Shown: in pieces, positions 8,911-16,420 of the stretch
Numbering within the stretch: position 1 is the first letter of the stretch
How the letters are laid out: each line of letters opens with the position of its first letter
Source: Chryseobacterium soldanellicola
GTDB lineage: Bacteria > Bacteroidota > Bacteroidia > Flavobacteriales > Weeksellaceae
Reading direction: 5' to 3'
Length of the DNA stretch: 64,000 nt
Assembly (NCBI RefSeq): GCF_900100115.1
Contig: NZ_FNKL01000004.1
Span: 434,001 to 498,000 of the forward strand
The notes under the pieces: model-generated
What the model saw: the letters and a program-made list of their open reading frames with translations, nothing else
Databases searched by the model: none
Told to the model about the DNA's origin: nothing
Translations under genes and position numbers: made by a program

Positions 8911-9093
8911 TTATAATGGTCTGCAATTCACCTGTCCACAAGATTTGGAGATTGTTATACATCCATATTCATTAAGAACAGGGCAAGGAGGATCAATTGT
9001 TGGGCAAATAAGGCAATTGATTAACCCTCCTTTAATTGATCGTAATTGTTTGTTGTTTAATTTTTTTCCGTTGCTTAAAACTTGATTTTTCAT
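8911..9093 (-). CDS. GG-leader bacteriocin-like Cys-rich peptide 2
   Basis: A 60-residue paralogue of the peptide at 8587-8745. The leader MKNQ, GKKLNNKQLRSIKGG places GG at residues 22-23. The core has cysteines at 27, 30, 37, 45, 52 and 57 and ends VNCRPL. The two peptides share the leader almost residue for residue, the Cys four residues after GG, and the C-x-Q-(L/V)-x-C-R-P tail, while the middle diverges. That pattern fits duplication followed by core diversification. It has its own terminator and probably its own promoter. The opposite-strand reading frame here is a shadow. Confidence 0.8.
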   Translation of the reverse strand: MKNQVLSNGKKLNNKQLRSIKGGLINCLICPTIDPPCPVLNEYGCITISKSCGQVNCRPL

Positions 9094-9198
9094 AGTGAAT
9101 AATTTTTATTGATTTGACTAATGCTAAAATAAAAAAAAAATAATTAATATATATCACAAGTTCGAGAAAAAATATTTCATTATTTCAGAATACAATGA

Positions 9199-9230
9199 TT
9201 GACAACCAAATAATTTATTCCGTATATTTG
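9199..9230 (+). promoter_or_regulatory. promoter of the AraC-family gene
   Basis: TTG (9199-9201), N21, TATATTTG (9223-9230) fits the Bacteroidota primary sigma consensus and lies 19 bp before the ATG. Confidence 0.6.
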
Positions 9231-9249
9231 AATTGTACAAATTTCAGGT

Positions 9250-10188
9250 ATGGAAAAAATTACCCGCACATCTTTAGATGATTTTTATAGAGAAATATCC
9301 GCAAAGCTTGGGAAAGATATAGAAAGTATTTTTCCTAAAGGATTGCATAAGGATATTGGGCATTTCAACGTTTTTGATATTGCTCAGACTCTTGATAAAG
9401 TAAAACGAACTTCCGAAATGCCTTATAATAGAAGAAAATACTATAAAATAAGCCTTATCAGAGGAAAAAACAGAGCAGAATATGCAGATCGCATTATCCA
9501 GATTAAGAAGAATGCTTTGTTATTTGCCACTCCGAAAGTTCCTTACAACTGGGTCCCAGAAGATGCCGATCAGTCAGGGAGTTTCTGTGTTTTTACAGAT
9601 GAATTTTTCATTAAAAATAAGAGCCAGAATATGTTGGAAGATCTTCCGCTGTTTCAGCCGGGAGGATATCCTGTTTTTGAAATTGATGATGAGCTGGCTG
9701 ATGAAATCGAAATTTTATTTTCAAAAATTAAAAAAGAAATTGATTCCGATTATCTTTTTAAATATGATCTGATCAGAAATTATGTATTGGAATTGATTCA
9801 TTACGGGCAAAAATTACAGCCTGCCGCCAATATTTCGACATCACAAAATGCTTCAATGAGAGTCGTTTCTTTATTTGTAGAACTGCTTGAAAGACAGTTT
9901 CCTATCGAATCTCCCGACCAAAGGTTACAAATGAAAGTGGCGAAAGATTATGCAGACCGATTGTCAATTCATGTGAATTATTTGAATAAAAATTTAAAGG
10001 AAAACACAGGAAAAACAACAACGGAATTGATCGCCGACAGAATAATTCAGGAAGCAAAAATTTTATTAAAACAGACAAAATGGAATGTCTCTGAAATTTC
10101 ATATGCATTAGGATTTGAAGAAATTGCCCATTTTTCTAACTTCTTTAAAAAGAAAACTTCATTGGCCCCGCTGGAATTTCGAGCATGA
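9250..10188 (+). CDS. AraC-family transcriptional regulator
   Basis: A 312-residue regulator with an N-terminal ligand-binding/cupin-like part and a C-terminal AraC/XylS double HTH (about residues 205-312). The C-terminal signature is NVSEISYALGFEEIAHFSNFFKKKTSLAPLEF (shown at 10084-10182). It is followed 88 bp downstream by an SDR gene in the same direction, its likely target. The effector is unknown. Confidence 0.93.
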   Translation: MEKITRTSLDDFYREISAKLGKDIESIFPKGLHKDIGHFNVFDIAQTLDKVKRTSEMPYNRRKYYKISLIRGKNRAEYADRIIQIKKNALLFATPKVPYNWVPEDADQSGSFCVFTDEFFIKNKSQNMLEDLPLFQPGGYPVFEIDDELADEIEILFSKIKKEIDSDYLFKYDLIRNYVLELIHYGQKLQPAANISTSQNASMRVVSLFVELLERQFPIESPDQRLQMKVAKDYADRLSIHVNYLNKNLKENTGKTTTELIADRIIQEAKILLKQTKWNVSEISYALGFEEIAHFSNFFKKKTSLAPLEFRA

Positions 10189-10276
10189 TTTGAATTTTGC
10201 AAATTTCAGTTTGATTAAAGCAAACACTTCATTGTAAAAAAGTCTGAACTTTGTCTCATCAAAAACAAATAAAAAA

Positions 10277-11041
10277 ATGGATACAAGAACAAAAATCGCA
10301 TTAGTTACAGGCGGAAGCCGTGGATTGGGAAGAAATTCTGCTATAAAAATTGCTGAAAAAGGCCTTGACGTAATTATTACGTATAAAAGCAATAAAGAAG
10401 AAGCCGATAAAGTGGTTGAGGAAATTCAGGCGTTGGGAAGAAAGGCTATTGCTTATCAATTAGACACAAAAGATATTAAAAGCTTTGATGCTTTCGTGAA
10501 AAATGTAGGCGATCATCTGGAAGAAAATACAGGAAGCCGAAATATCGATTATCTTGTGAATAATGCAGGTACAGCTTTATATTCGCCAATTTCAGAAGTT
10601 ACGGAAGAGCAGCTGGATGATGTTGTTGACATTCATTTCAAAGGGGTATTTTTCTTAACGCAAAAATTTATACCATTTATGAATGACGGCGGCGGAATCG
10701 TTAATATTTCTTCAGGACTGGCAAGATTTGCTTTACCGGGATCATCGGTTTATGGTTCAATAAAAGCAGGTGTTGAAATGTTGACAAAGTACATGGCGAA
10801 AGAATTGGGCTCAAGAAAAATCAAAGCCAACGTTGTTGCGCCGGGTGCCATAGAAACAGATTTCGGAGGCGGAAGAACAAGGGATGATAAACATATGAAT
10901 GAAATGGTAGCGAGTATAACTGCTTTAGGAAGAGCAGGTTTACCGGATGATATCGGTGGAGTTGTGGCGTTTTTATGTACCGAAGATGCCCGATGGATTA
11001 ACGGACAAAGAATTGAAGCTTCCGGCGGAATGTTTTTATAA
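10277..11041 (+). CDS. SDR family oxidoreductase
   Basis: A 254-residue classical short-chain dehydrogenase: TGGSRGLGRNSA nucleotide-binding motif, NNAGTALYS, VNISSG with the catalytic Ser, and Tyr-x-x-x-Lys as VYGSIKAGV. The C-terminal INGQRIEASGGMFL is typical of the family. The upstream AraC gene on the same strand suggests a regulated enzyme module. The substrate is unknown. Confidence 0.93.
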   Translation: MDTRTKIALVTGGSRGLGRNSAIKIAEKGLDVIITYKSNKEEADKVVEEIQALGRKAIAYQLDTKDIKSFDAFVKNVGDHLEENTGSRNIDYLVNNAGTALYSPISEVTEEQLDDVVDIHFKGVFFLTQKFIPFMNDGGGIVNISSGLARFALPGSSVYGSIKAGVEMLTKYMAKELGSRKIKANVVAPGAIETDFGGGRTRDDKHMNEMVASITALGRAGLPDDIGGVVAFLCTEDARWINGQRIEASGGMFL

Positions 11042-11170
11042 CACGATGTTGAAAAACTCAGCATGATTTCGCGCAAGTTTTAAAATTTTTAGAGAACAAA
11101 ATTTATTTTTAGCTGACAGATCCAGTCTTGACTTTTTGTTTCTTTTGTGTTAAGACAAAAGAAAAGATAA

Positions 11171-11203
11171 TAAAAAAGCAGTAGAACTTCTACTGCTTTT
11201 ATT
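11171..11203. terminator. bidirectional terminator between SDR and aminotransferase
   Basis: AGCAGTAGAACTTCTACTGCT (11177-11197), written here as its two arms AGCAGTAGA and TCTACTGCT, is flanked by A and T runs, so it can serve both convergent genes. The remaining 130 bp after the SDR gene show nothing recognisable. Confidence 0.85.
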
Positions 11204-12352
11204 TTATAATTTCGACAAATTCTCAATCGCTCTTTCCAGTGTTTCCTGTTTTTTCGCAAAACACAGTCGGATCACATTTTCATTTAATTTATTTTTATAA
11301 AAAGATGAAAACGGAACGCTGGCAACTTTATGATTGACAGTCAATTCACTGGCGAACTCAAAATCATTTTTATCGGAAATTTTATCATACTTCAAAGCCT
11401 GGAAATATGTTCCTTCACAATCTAACAGTTCAAAAGAAGTATTGGCTAGTCCTTTTCGTAAAAAGTCTCTTTTTTCCTGAAAAAATTGGCTTAAACTGTT
11501 GTAATGATCATCATTTTTCATGTATTCACCCAACGCCAGCTGAATCGGAGTGTTTACTGAAAAAACATTGAACTGATGAATTTTTCTGAATTCGTCGGTC
11601 AACATTTTCGGAGCTGCACAATATCCCACTTTCCAGCCTGTAACGTGGAAAAGTTTCCCAAAAGAGGCAACGAGAAGACTTCTGTCTTTCAATTCAGGAT
11701 ATTTGCAGATACTTATATGCTGTTTTCCGTCAAAAATAATATTTTCATAGACTTCATCACTTAAAATAAGAATGGAAGTTTTTTCTACAATTTTAATTAA
11801 TTCCTGAATATCATTCTCTTTTAAAATCTTTCCTGAAGGGTTGTTGGGATTGTTTAGAATAATCATTTTAGTTTGAGCTGAAACTAAATTTTTCACCGCA
11901 TTCCAATCGATTTCATAATCTGGAGCTTTCATTTCAAAACGCTTTACAATTCCTCCGAAAAGCTCTACTGTAGGCTCATAGCAGTCATAAGCAGGTTCAA
12001 AAATAATCACTTCATCATCTTTTTTAACGAAAGTCGCAATGGCTGTAAAAATCGCCTGGGTTCCGCCTGCGGTAATCGTTATTTCAGAATCAGGATTGTA
12101 AATTGCCTGGTGAGAATTTTCAATTTTTCTTGCAATTTCTTCCTTTAAACCTATCATTCCGCCCATTGGAGCATATTGATTGAAGCCTTTTTTGATAAAA
12201 TGATCGACAAGATCCATTAATTCGGAATCGGGCATAAAATCCGGAAATCCCTGTGATAAATTGATGGCTTCATTTTCGTTCGCCAATTGCGTCATCTGGC
12301 TGAAAATGGTGGTTCCTACATTAGAAAGTTTAGATAATGGAAGTTGTATCAT
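11204..12352 (-). CDS. methionine aminotransferase (PLP fold type I)
   Basis: A 382-residue class I/II aminotransferase of the YbdL/kynurenine-aminotransferase-like group, usually annotated as methionine aminotransferase. Key parts are NLSQGFPDF near the N-terminus, ITAGGTQAIFTAI, the NNPNNPSGKIL substrate/PLP motif, LSDEVYENIIFD, and the PLP-lysine motif VASFGKLFHVTGWKVGY. The C-terminal arginine is in NVIRLCFAK. Role: transamination of methionine or aromatic keto acids (established for relatives). Confidence 0.92.
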   Translation of the reverse strand: MIQLPLSKLSNVGTTIFSQMTQLANENEAINLSQGFPDFMPDSELMDLVDHFIKKGFNQYAPMGGMIGLKEEIARKIENSHQAIYNPDSEITITAGGTQAIFTAIATFVKKDDEVIIFEPAYDCYEPTVELFGGIVKRFEMKAPDYEIDWNAVKNLVSAQTKMIILNNPNNPSGKILKENDIQELIKIVEKTSILILSDEVYENIIFDGKQHISICKYPELKDRSLLVASFGKLFHVTGWKVGYCAAPKMLTDEFRKIHQFNVFSVNTPIQLALGEYMKNDDHYNSLSQFFQEKRDFLRKGLANTSFELLDCEGTYFQALKYDKISDKNDFEFASELTVNHKVASVPFSSFYKNKLNENVIRLCFAKKQETLERAIENLSKL

Positions 12353-12414
12353 TAAAGTGAAAATTTTACTTATATCGAATTTAGGTTATTTTTATAATGA
12401 AAAAAAATAATTCC

Positions 12415-12443
12415 ATAAAAAAGACTATCCTTAACGGATAGCC
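12415..12443 (-). terminator. terminator of the T9SS type A gene
   Basis: GACTATCC and GGATAGCC form a stem (one mismatch) whose minus-strand product ends in six T. It lies 25 bp past the stop. Confidence 0.8.
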
Positions 12444-12468
12444 TTTACTAATTTTAATTCTACGTTGA

Positions 12469-13713
12469 TTATTTTGAAATCAGCAATTTCTGAGAAGAAG
12501 TTTTACCGTCTGATTTTATTTCAACAATATAGGCGCCCTGTACAAGGCCTTCAGTATTAAGCTTAATGCTTTGGCGGCCTGTTTCTACTGTTTCGGTTTG
12601 ATTGATCACCACTTTTCCGGAAACATCGATCACTCTGATGGCAACTGAACCTTTTTTAGAAAGATTGGTCTGTACATCGACATAGCTTTTTGCGGGATTC
12701 GGAACCAAAAGATATTCTTTAACACTGTTTGAGCTTAATTCGCCTCTTGCAGCTTCAGAAATAGCTTTCAAAGGAGACGTCAAATTGCTTGTGTTTTTAC
12801 CCTGTCCACTTTCGGCCGGCTTAGGAATACAGATGACAAGGCAGGTTGTACATTTTGGTTTTCCGTTTTCAAATTGAGTTACACACACTTTGTAAGTTCC
12901 AGGGTTTGTGTACACATGAGAGGTCAAAACGTCTGATGTTGCACCATCTCCCCATTCAACTTTATATAAGCTTGGCGAGTTTGTGCTTTCCAAAAATACC
13001 TGTCCGATTGTAAATCCGCCGGAAGTGCTTGTCGTTGTCTGAAGCTTGAAGTTTGAATTACAGTCATTACAGTTATTGCATGGTTTTACACAGATATTAT
13101 CAAAATAAACCACTTCCTGTTGTGTAGAAGTCATATCCGGGCTTACTGACAATGTAGTGGAATTCATCATAATCTGGTCAAAAATCACAGGATTTGGGCT
13201 AGCCATCGTCCATGCGCCTTCAGAATTGCTGGGTAGGGGGCCGCCGTTTGCAAATTCGATAGGAGCTTTCACACGCACCCAGCCACTACCCGGAGTTACC
13301 GTGATATTGGCGACAAATGTTGTGCTGTTTGTACCGTCAGAAAGGGTAATATTCGGGTGATAAGGCATGCCGTAGCCGCTGTCATTTTCAAGGTAAAAAT
13401 CAAAATAAAGACATTGTCCTTTGAATTTTTCACCTAGATTTCTATAATCTTTGTTGTTTTCGTACCATGAACCTCCGGATTGGTCTTTTAAAATGAGAAA
13501 TTGCGACCCGTCAAATGTGTTGGCAGTTCCGAATCCTGCGCTTACATTGTCATTTGGGGGCGGAGCCGGAGCCCAGTTTCCTGCCGGGTTAACGGGATCG
13601 TTAAAATCTGAACATGGTGCCTGCTGTGCATTGAATAGTAAGCTGCCCATAAATAAGGACATTGCTAAAAAATACATTCTTACCATAATGTTGAAGTTGA
13701 TTTTATACATCAA
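12469..13713 (-). CDS. T9SS type A sorting domain protein with PKD domain
   Basis: A predicted secreted 414-residue protein exported by the type IX system. The N-terminal signal peptide is MVRMYFLAMSLFMGSLLFNA (an internal Met at 13686 may be the true start). A carbohydrate-binding-like domain follows, then a Cys cluster (CVKPCNNCNDCNS), a PKD domain (VEWGDGATSDVLTSHVYTNP) and a C-terminal type A sorting domain (VPNPAKSYVDVQ to SSQKLLISK). The sorting domain is removed as the protein is anchored or released. The ligand is unknown. Confidence 0.9.
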   Translation of the reverse strand: MMYKINFNIMVRMYFLAMSLFMGSLLFNAQQAPCSDFNDPVNPAGNWAPAPPPNDNVSAGFGTANTFDGSQFLILKDQSGGSWYENNKDYRNLGEKFKGQCLYFDFYLENDSGYGMPYHPNITLSDGTNSTTFVANITVTPGSGWVRVKAPIEFANGGPLPSNSEGAWTMASPNPVIFDQIMMNSTTLSVSPDMTSTQQEVVYFDNICVKPCNNCNDCNSNFKLQTTTSTSGGFTIGQVFLESTNSPSLYKVEWGDGATSDVLTSHVYTNPGTYKVCVTQFENGKPKCTTCLVICIPKPAESGQGKNTSNLTSPLKAISEAARGELSSNSVKEYLLVPNPAKSYVDVQTNLSKKGSVAIRVIDVSGKVVINQTETVETGRQSIKLNTEGLVQGAYIVEIKSDGKTSSQKLLISK

Positions 13714-13781
13714 AAATCAATAAAAACTTTAATTAATACTCAGTTAGTTTGGTTTTGGCTTTCGCCGGTTGATTATTAGTT

Positions 13782-13800
13782 TTTCCAAAATGTTTGGAAA
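13782..13800 (-). terminator. candidate terminator downstream of the YiiX-like gene
   Basis: TTTCCAAA-ATG-TTTGGAAA is a perfect 8-bp stem 4 bp after the stop. The T run on the minus strand is short, so this is a weak call. Confidence 0.45.
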
Positions 13801-13804
13801 TGGT

Positions 13805-14455
13805 TTATTTTATCCACTCAAAAATCTTTGTGGCTGTATTGTTTTTTTCAAAGCCATCTACGGGAAAATAAGTCAGCGTATCTTTTTTTAAGATTTGTTT
13901 TGCCATTCCGATGAGACTTTTTTTACGTTCAGACATGATTTCTATATTGCTTTTTTTAAGTTCTATTACGATGTATTCCGAACAGTAATAGGCTTTATTA
14001 TTTTCATCAAAACTGTAATCAAAAAGAATATTTTCTTTTTCTGATTGTTCTAAAGTTTTTTTTATTGTATTAAATTTTTCAGTATCAATATTCTTAAGCT
14101 GCCATAGAGAAAGATAATTTAGGTCTTCAGGTTTAATAAATTCATCAATGCTTTCAGTATAAAGATTATTGTTTTTTTGATTTTTATCTACATATACGTG
14201 ATAGATTTTCAGTGTATTATTTTCCATAAAACCAATTCCCAAATGAGAAGCATATTTATTCTTTATATTGTAATCTTTAGCCAGGTTTCCCAGCTTTCCG
14301 GTGGTTCCTCTTTGTATTAAATAAATGGTTTGCTCTTTAAAATCTAGGTTTTTAATTCTCGTATTTAAAGAAGAGCTTTTTCGGAAAGAGAAAATTACTA
14401 TTATGAGGAAAAACCCCATAATAGTAATAAGATATCTGAATTGTTTGCGATTCAT
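13805..14455 (-). CDS. YiiX/YebB-like papain-fold hydrolase, membrane-anchored
   Basis: A 216-residue protein with one N-terminal transmembrane segment (about 8-24). It then has the permuted NlpC/P60 fold seen in YiiX-like proteins: a Tx-Q-RGT start motif, candidate catalytic His71 in KYASHLGIGF, and candidate catalytic Cys158 in AYYCSEYIV, preceded by FDYSFD. Relatives are papain-like amidases or acyl hydrolases, but the substrate is not established. The gene begins 5 bp after the glycine-zipper lipoprotein gene, so the two are almost certainly co-transcribed. It falls under the putative LytTR site at 15251-15277. Confidence 0.75.
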   Translation of the reverse strand: MNRKQFRYLITIMGFFLIIVIFSFRKSSSLNTRIKNLDFKEQTIYLIQRGTTGKLGNLAKDYNIKNKYASHLGIGFMENNTLKIYHVYVDKNQKNNNLYTESIDEFIKPEDLNYLSLWQLKNIDTEKFNTIKKTLEQSEKENILFDYSFDENNKAYYCSEYIVIELKKSNIEIMSERKKSLIGMAKQILKKDTLTYFPVDGFEKNNTATKIFEWIK

Positions 14456-14460
14456 GATTT

Positions 14461-15180
14461 TTATTTGGCACCGACAATTGCACCGACAATAATTCCGCCG
14501 ACAACGCCCACACCGGCACCGACAAGTGCGCCAACAGGTCCAAATGCCAATCCTCCGACAATACCTCCGCCTGCCATTCCGATCATCCCGCCTGTGATCC
14601 AGGCTGGTTGTTTATTCGTAGCAATCGGGCTTATCGCGTAATTGCCTTGTTCAACGTTAAATTTAAAATCATTTAAATTCTTGATCATTGCTTTTTCGGT
14701 GGCTGGTAAATTGGCAAACTGTTGATTGATTTCAATATGAGAGATAGACCCACTGTTATTGATTGTTATTGCTAATGATTTTGCCGCGTCTGAAATATTT
14801 ACCTGCTGGATTGCCTGCTCAAAAGGCATTTGCATCATACTCATTATTTTGTCGATAATAGCATTCATTTGATCCAGCGTTAATCTTTCACTAGGATCGA
14901 TTTGTGCTTTGTCATAAAAAATAGTAAGATCAGTCTGCGTTAAAACATAAGATGATCCTGCCTGAGAAACTCTTTGCTGCATAAATGCAAATGCAGCATT
15001 GATCGGCTGCGGATTAACGAAATAATTTCCGCTGACAAAAGTTGGCGAAGTTTTTAAAACACTTAAAGTAGAGGATGTACTATTATCCTGCTGTGCATTT
15101 AAAGTATCTTCACTGCAAGAATAAAATAATGATTGTGAGGTTATTAACCCAATAACGGTTAAGAATGTTTTTGTTTTCAT
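14461..15180 (-). CDS. lipoprotein with C-terminal glycine zipper
   Basis: A 239-residue hypothetical lipoprotein. The signal peptide MKTKTFLTVIGLITSQSLFYS ends at lipobox Cys22. The middle (about 40-190) is helical and unrecognised. The C-terminus from about residue 197 to the end is a glycine zipper (GGMIGMAGGGIVGG, GALVGAGVGVVGG, IVGAIVGAK) able to form packed membrane helices. Glycine zippers occur in outer-membrane structural proteins and in some bacterial toxins, so either role is possible. It is transcribed with the YiiX-like hydrolase and preceded by a direct-repeat site and -7-like box matching those of the GG-leader peptide gene upstream. Confidence 0.75.
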   Translation of the reverse strand: MKTKTFLTVIGLITSQSLFYSCSEDTLNAQQDNSTSSTLSVLKTSPTFVSGNYFVNPQPINAAFAFMQQRVSQAGSSYVLTQTDLTIFYDKAQIDPSERLTLDQMNAIIDKIMSMMQMPFEQAIQQVNISDAAKSLAITINNSGSISHIEINQQFANLPATEKAMIKNLNDFKFNVEQGNYAISPIATNKQPAWITGGMIGMAGGGIVGGLAFGPVGALVGAGVGVVGGIIVGAIVGAK

Positions 15181-15207
15181 GGGAATTGATATTTTATGTT
15201 GGTATTA

Positions 15208-15215
15208 TAAAAGTA
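15208..15215 (-). promoter_or_regulatory. -7-like box of the lipoprotein/hydrolase operon
   Basis: TACTTTTA on the minus strand matches TAnnTTTG at all but the last base. Its upstream edge is 36 bp from the edge of the direct-repeat site at 15251, exactly as for the peptide gene promoter. A -33 box is not apparent, which fits an activator-dependent promoter. Confidence 0.5.
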
Positions 15216-15250
15216 TCCCGATATTTAACATCACGTTATTGTGAATTAGC

Positions 15251-15277
15251 AAGTGTGAAGATTTTATTAATAAGTGT
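15251..15277 (-). promoter_or_regulatory. putative LytTR binding site upstream of lipoprotein gene
   Basis: AAGTGT occurs at 15251-15256 and 15272-15277, a direct repeat with a 21-bp period. LytTR regulators typically bind imperfect 9-bp direct repeats separated by about 12 bp, giving this period. The 27-bp site matches that at 15641-15667 in 22 positions. A LytTR regulator gene lies 400 bp away. Binding is inferred. Confidence 0.6.
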
Positions 15278-15329
15278 TCATTCATATCTCTTAAATGTGA
15301 TTTAGGTGATTTTATTTAATTTTTGAAAT

Positions 15330-15355
15330 AAAAAAACCTCACAAAATCTGTGAGG
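15330..15355 (-). terminator. terminator of GG-leader peptide 3
   Basis: CCTCACA (15337-15343) pairs with TGTGAGG (15349-15355), and the minus-strand transcript ends in T7. It separates the peptide gene from the lipoprotein operon. Confidence 0.85.
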
Positions 15356-15389
15356 CCCTAAATAATATTTTAAAAAAATGTCTTGAGTT

Positions 15390-15557
15390 TTAATTTACGT
15401 TTGGCTTTACGGGTTTTAAAATATCCCACATCTGGCAAACGCTCACGCAGGTTTGGGCTAATAGAAATTCGCCCGCATAATCGGTGCCACAATAGCAGGA
15501 ATAGCCGCCACTTACTGATTTCATTTCGTTTCTGGATAATTTTTTTAGATTTTTCAT
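15390..15557 (-). CDS. GG-leader bacteriocin-like peptide 3
   Basis: A 55-residue peptide: leader MKNLKKLSRNEMKSVSGG with GG at 17-18, then a core beginning YSCYCGTDY with cysteines at 21, 23, 37 and 41 (TCVSVCQMW) and a Lys/Pro tail. The leader is of the type cut by C39-peptidase exporters and common in Chryseobacterium. It lies between the LytTR response regulator gene and the lipoprotein operon, all on the minus strand, with its own terminator and upstream regulatory site. It could be a pheromone, a bacteriocin or a modified peptide. No maturation enzyme is nearby. Confidence 0.8.
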   Translation of the reverse strand: MKNLKKLSRNEMKSVSGGYSCYCGTDYAGEFLLAQTCVSVCQMWDILKPVKPNVN

Positions 15558-15597
15558 AATAATTTTAAATTAATTGTTGTTCATTACTTTGAATAAT

Positions 15598-15605
15598 CAA
15601 AAATA
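15598..15605 (-). promoter_or_regulatory. -7 box of GG-leader peptide 3
   Basis: TATTTTTG on the minus strand matches TAnnTTTG exactly. Its upstream edge is 36 bp from the direct-repeat site at 15641. No good -33 box is present. Confidence 0.5.
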
Positions 15606-15640
15606 TAATCAATACAACTTTGCTCCTATAACAGATAAGT

Positions 15641-15667
15641 AAGTGTGGAGAATTAGCTAATAAGTGT
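15641..15667 (-). promoter_or_regulatory. putative LytTR binding site upstream of peptide 3
   Basis: AAGTGT at 15641-15646 and 15662-15667 repeats with a 21-bp period. The two halves and much of the spacer match the site at 15251-15277 (22 of 27 positions). It lies between the response-regulator stop and the peptide start. Confidence 0.6.
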
Positions 15668-15688
15668 AATCATGCTTTTAGAATATTT

Positions 15689-16420
15689 TTAATCTAAATG
15701 TTCAATTTTATATAAAAAATCAGTCTTTTTCCTTACAGAAACGTCTAAAATAGAATTGTCTGTCATAATTACCTGTCCGCCTTTTCCTTTAATATATTCT
15801 TTTAAATGACTAAGATTGATCAGATGTTTATGATGAATTCTGAAGAAATTATATTCTGAAAGATGTTCTTCAAATTCATGTAACGTCTTGGACACCATTA
15901 TCTTGGTTTTATCAGCCAGATGAAAGGTTGTATAGCTGGAATCTGCTTCACAACGGACGATATCGGTAATATTTGTCAGTTTAAAACCCTGTAAAGTCGG
16001 TAAGCTGATTTTATTGTTATTTGTCGAATTTGTAGAATGATTTTTACTTCTTTTAATATTTTCCAACGCTTTATTTACGGCGGTAATAAAATCAATTTTT
16101 TTGATCGGTTTTAAAAGATAATCGGTCGCTCCATTTTTAATGGCCTGAATTGCAAAGTGCTCAAAAGCAGTAATAAAGATGATTTGAGAGTCAATTTCCC
16201 TCAACCTTGACAAAAGATCGAAAGCGGTTCCGTCTTTTAGCTGTATGTCTAAAAATAAGATATCCGGCGTATTTTTTGTCAGATAAATATAAGCTTCTTC
16301 GACGCTTGAAGCCTGAAATGCATTCTGAATTTGGGGAAATTCATTTTTCAATAGCAGCGAAATGTAATCTCTGCCGTCCTGTTCGTCATCAATGATGCAA
16401 ACCTGTGCTTTTGTTCTCAT
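15689..16420 (-). CDS. LytTR-family response regulator
   Basis: A 243-residue regulator with an N-terminal receiver domain (acidic pair DDE at 11-13, phospho-acceptor Asp58 in LFLDIQL, Lys in LLKPIKK) and a C-terminal LytTR DNA-binding domain (about 140-243, with FFRIHHKHLINLSHLKEY). The start overlaps the end of the upstream kinase gene by 32 bp, so the two form one transcription and translation unit. The likely targets are the two direct-repeat sites immediately downstream, though binding has not been shown. Confidence 0.95.
   Translation of the reverse strand: MRTKAQVCIIDDEQDGRDYISLLLKNEFPQIQNAFQASSVEEAYIYLTKNTPDILFLDIQLKDGTAFDLLSRLREIDSQIIFITAFEHFAIQAIKNGATDYLLKPIKKIDFITAVNKALENIKRSKNHSTNSTNNNKISLPTLQGFKLTNITDIVRCEADSSYTTFHLADKTKIMVSKTLHEFEEHLSEYNFFRIHHKHLINLSHLKEYIKGKGGQVIMTDNSILDVSVRKKTDFLYKIEHLD

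Noticed and set aside
8903..9085. Plus-strand 60-codon frame opposite the second GG-leader peptide
   Set aside because: It is antisense to a peptide with a clear GG leader, Cys pattern and terminator, and its own product shows no family features.
14441..14641. Plus-strand Pro/Thr-rich frame across the glycine-zipper region
   Set aside because: Low-complexity antisense of GGC/GCN codons; the Gly/Ala-rich minus-strand gene explains it.
15181..15389. A riboswitch between the peptide and the lipoprotein gene
   Set aside because: Beyond the peptide terminator and the direct-repeat site, no conserved aptamer-like structure could be recognised.
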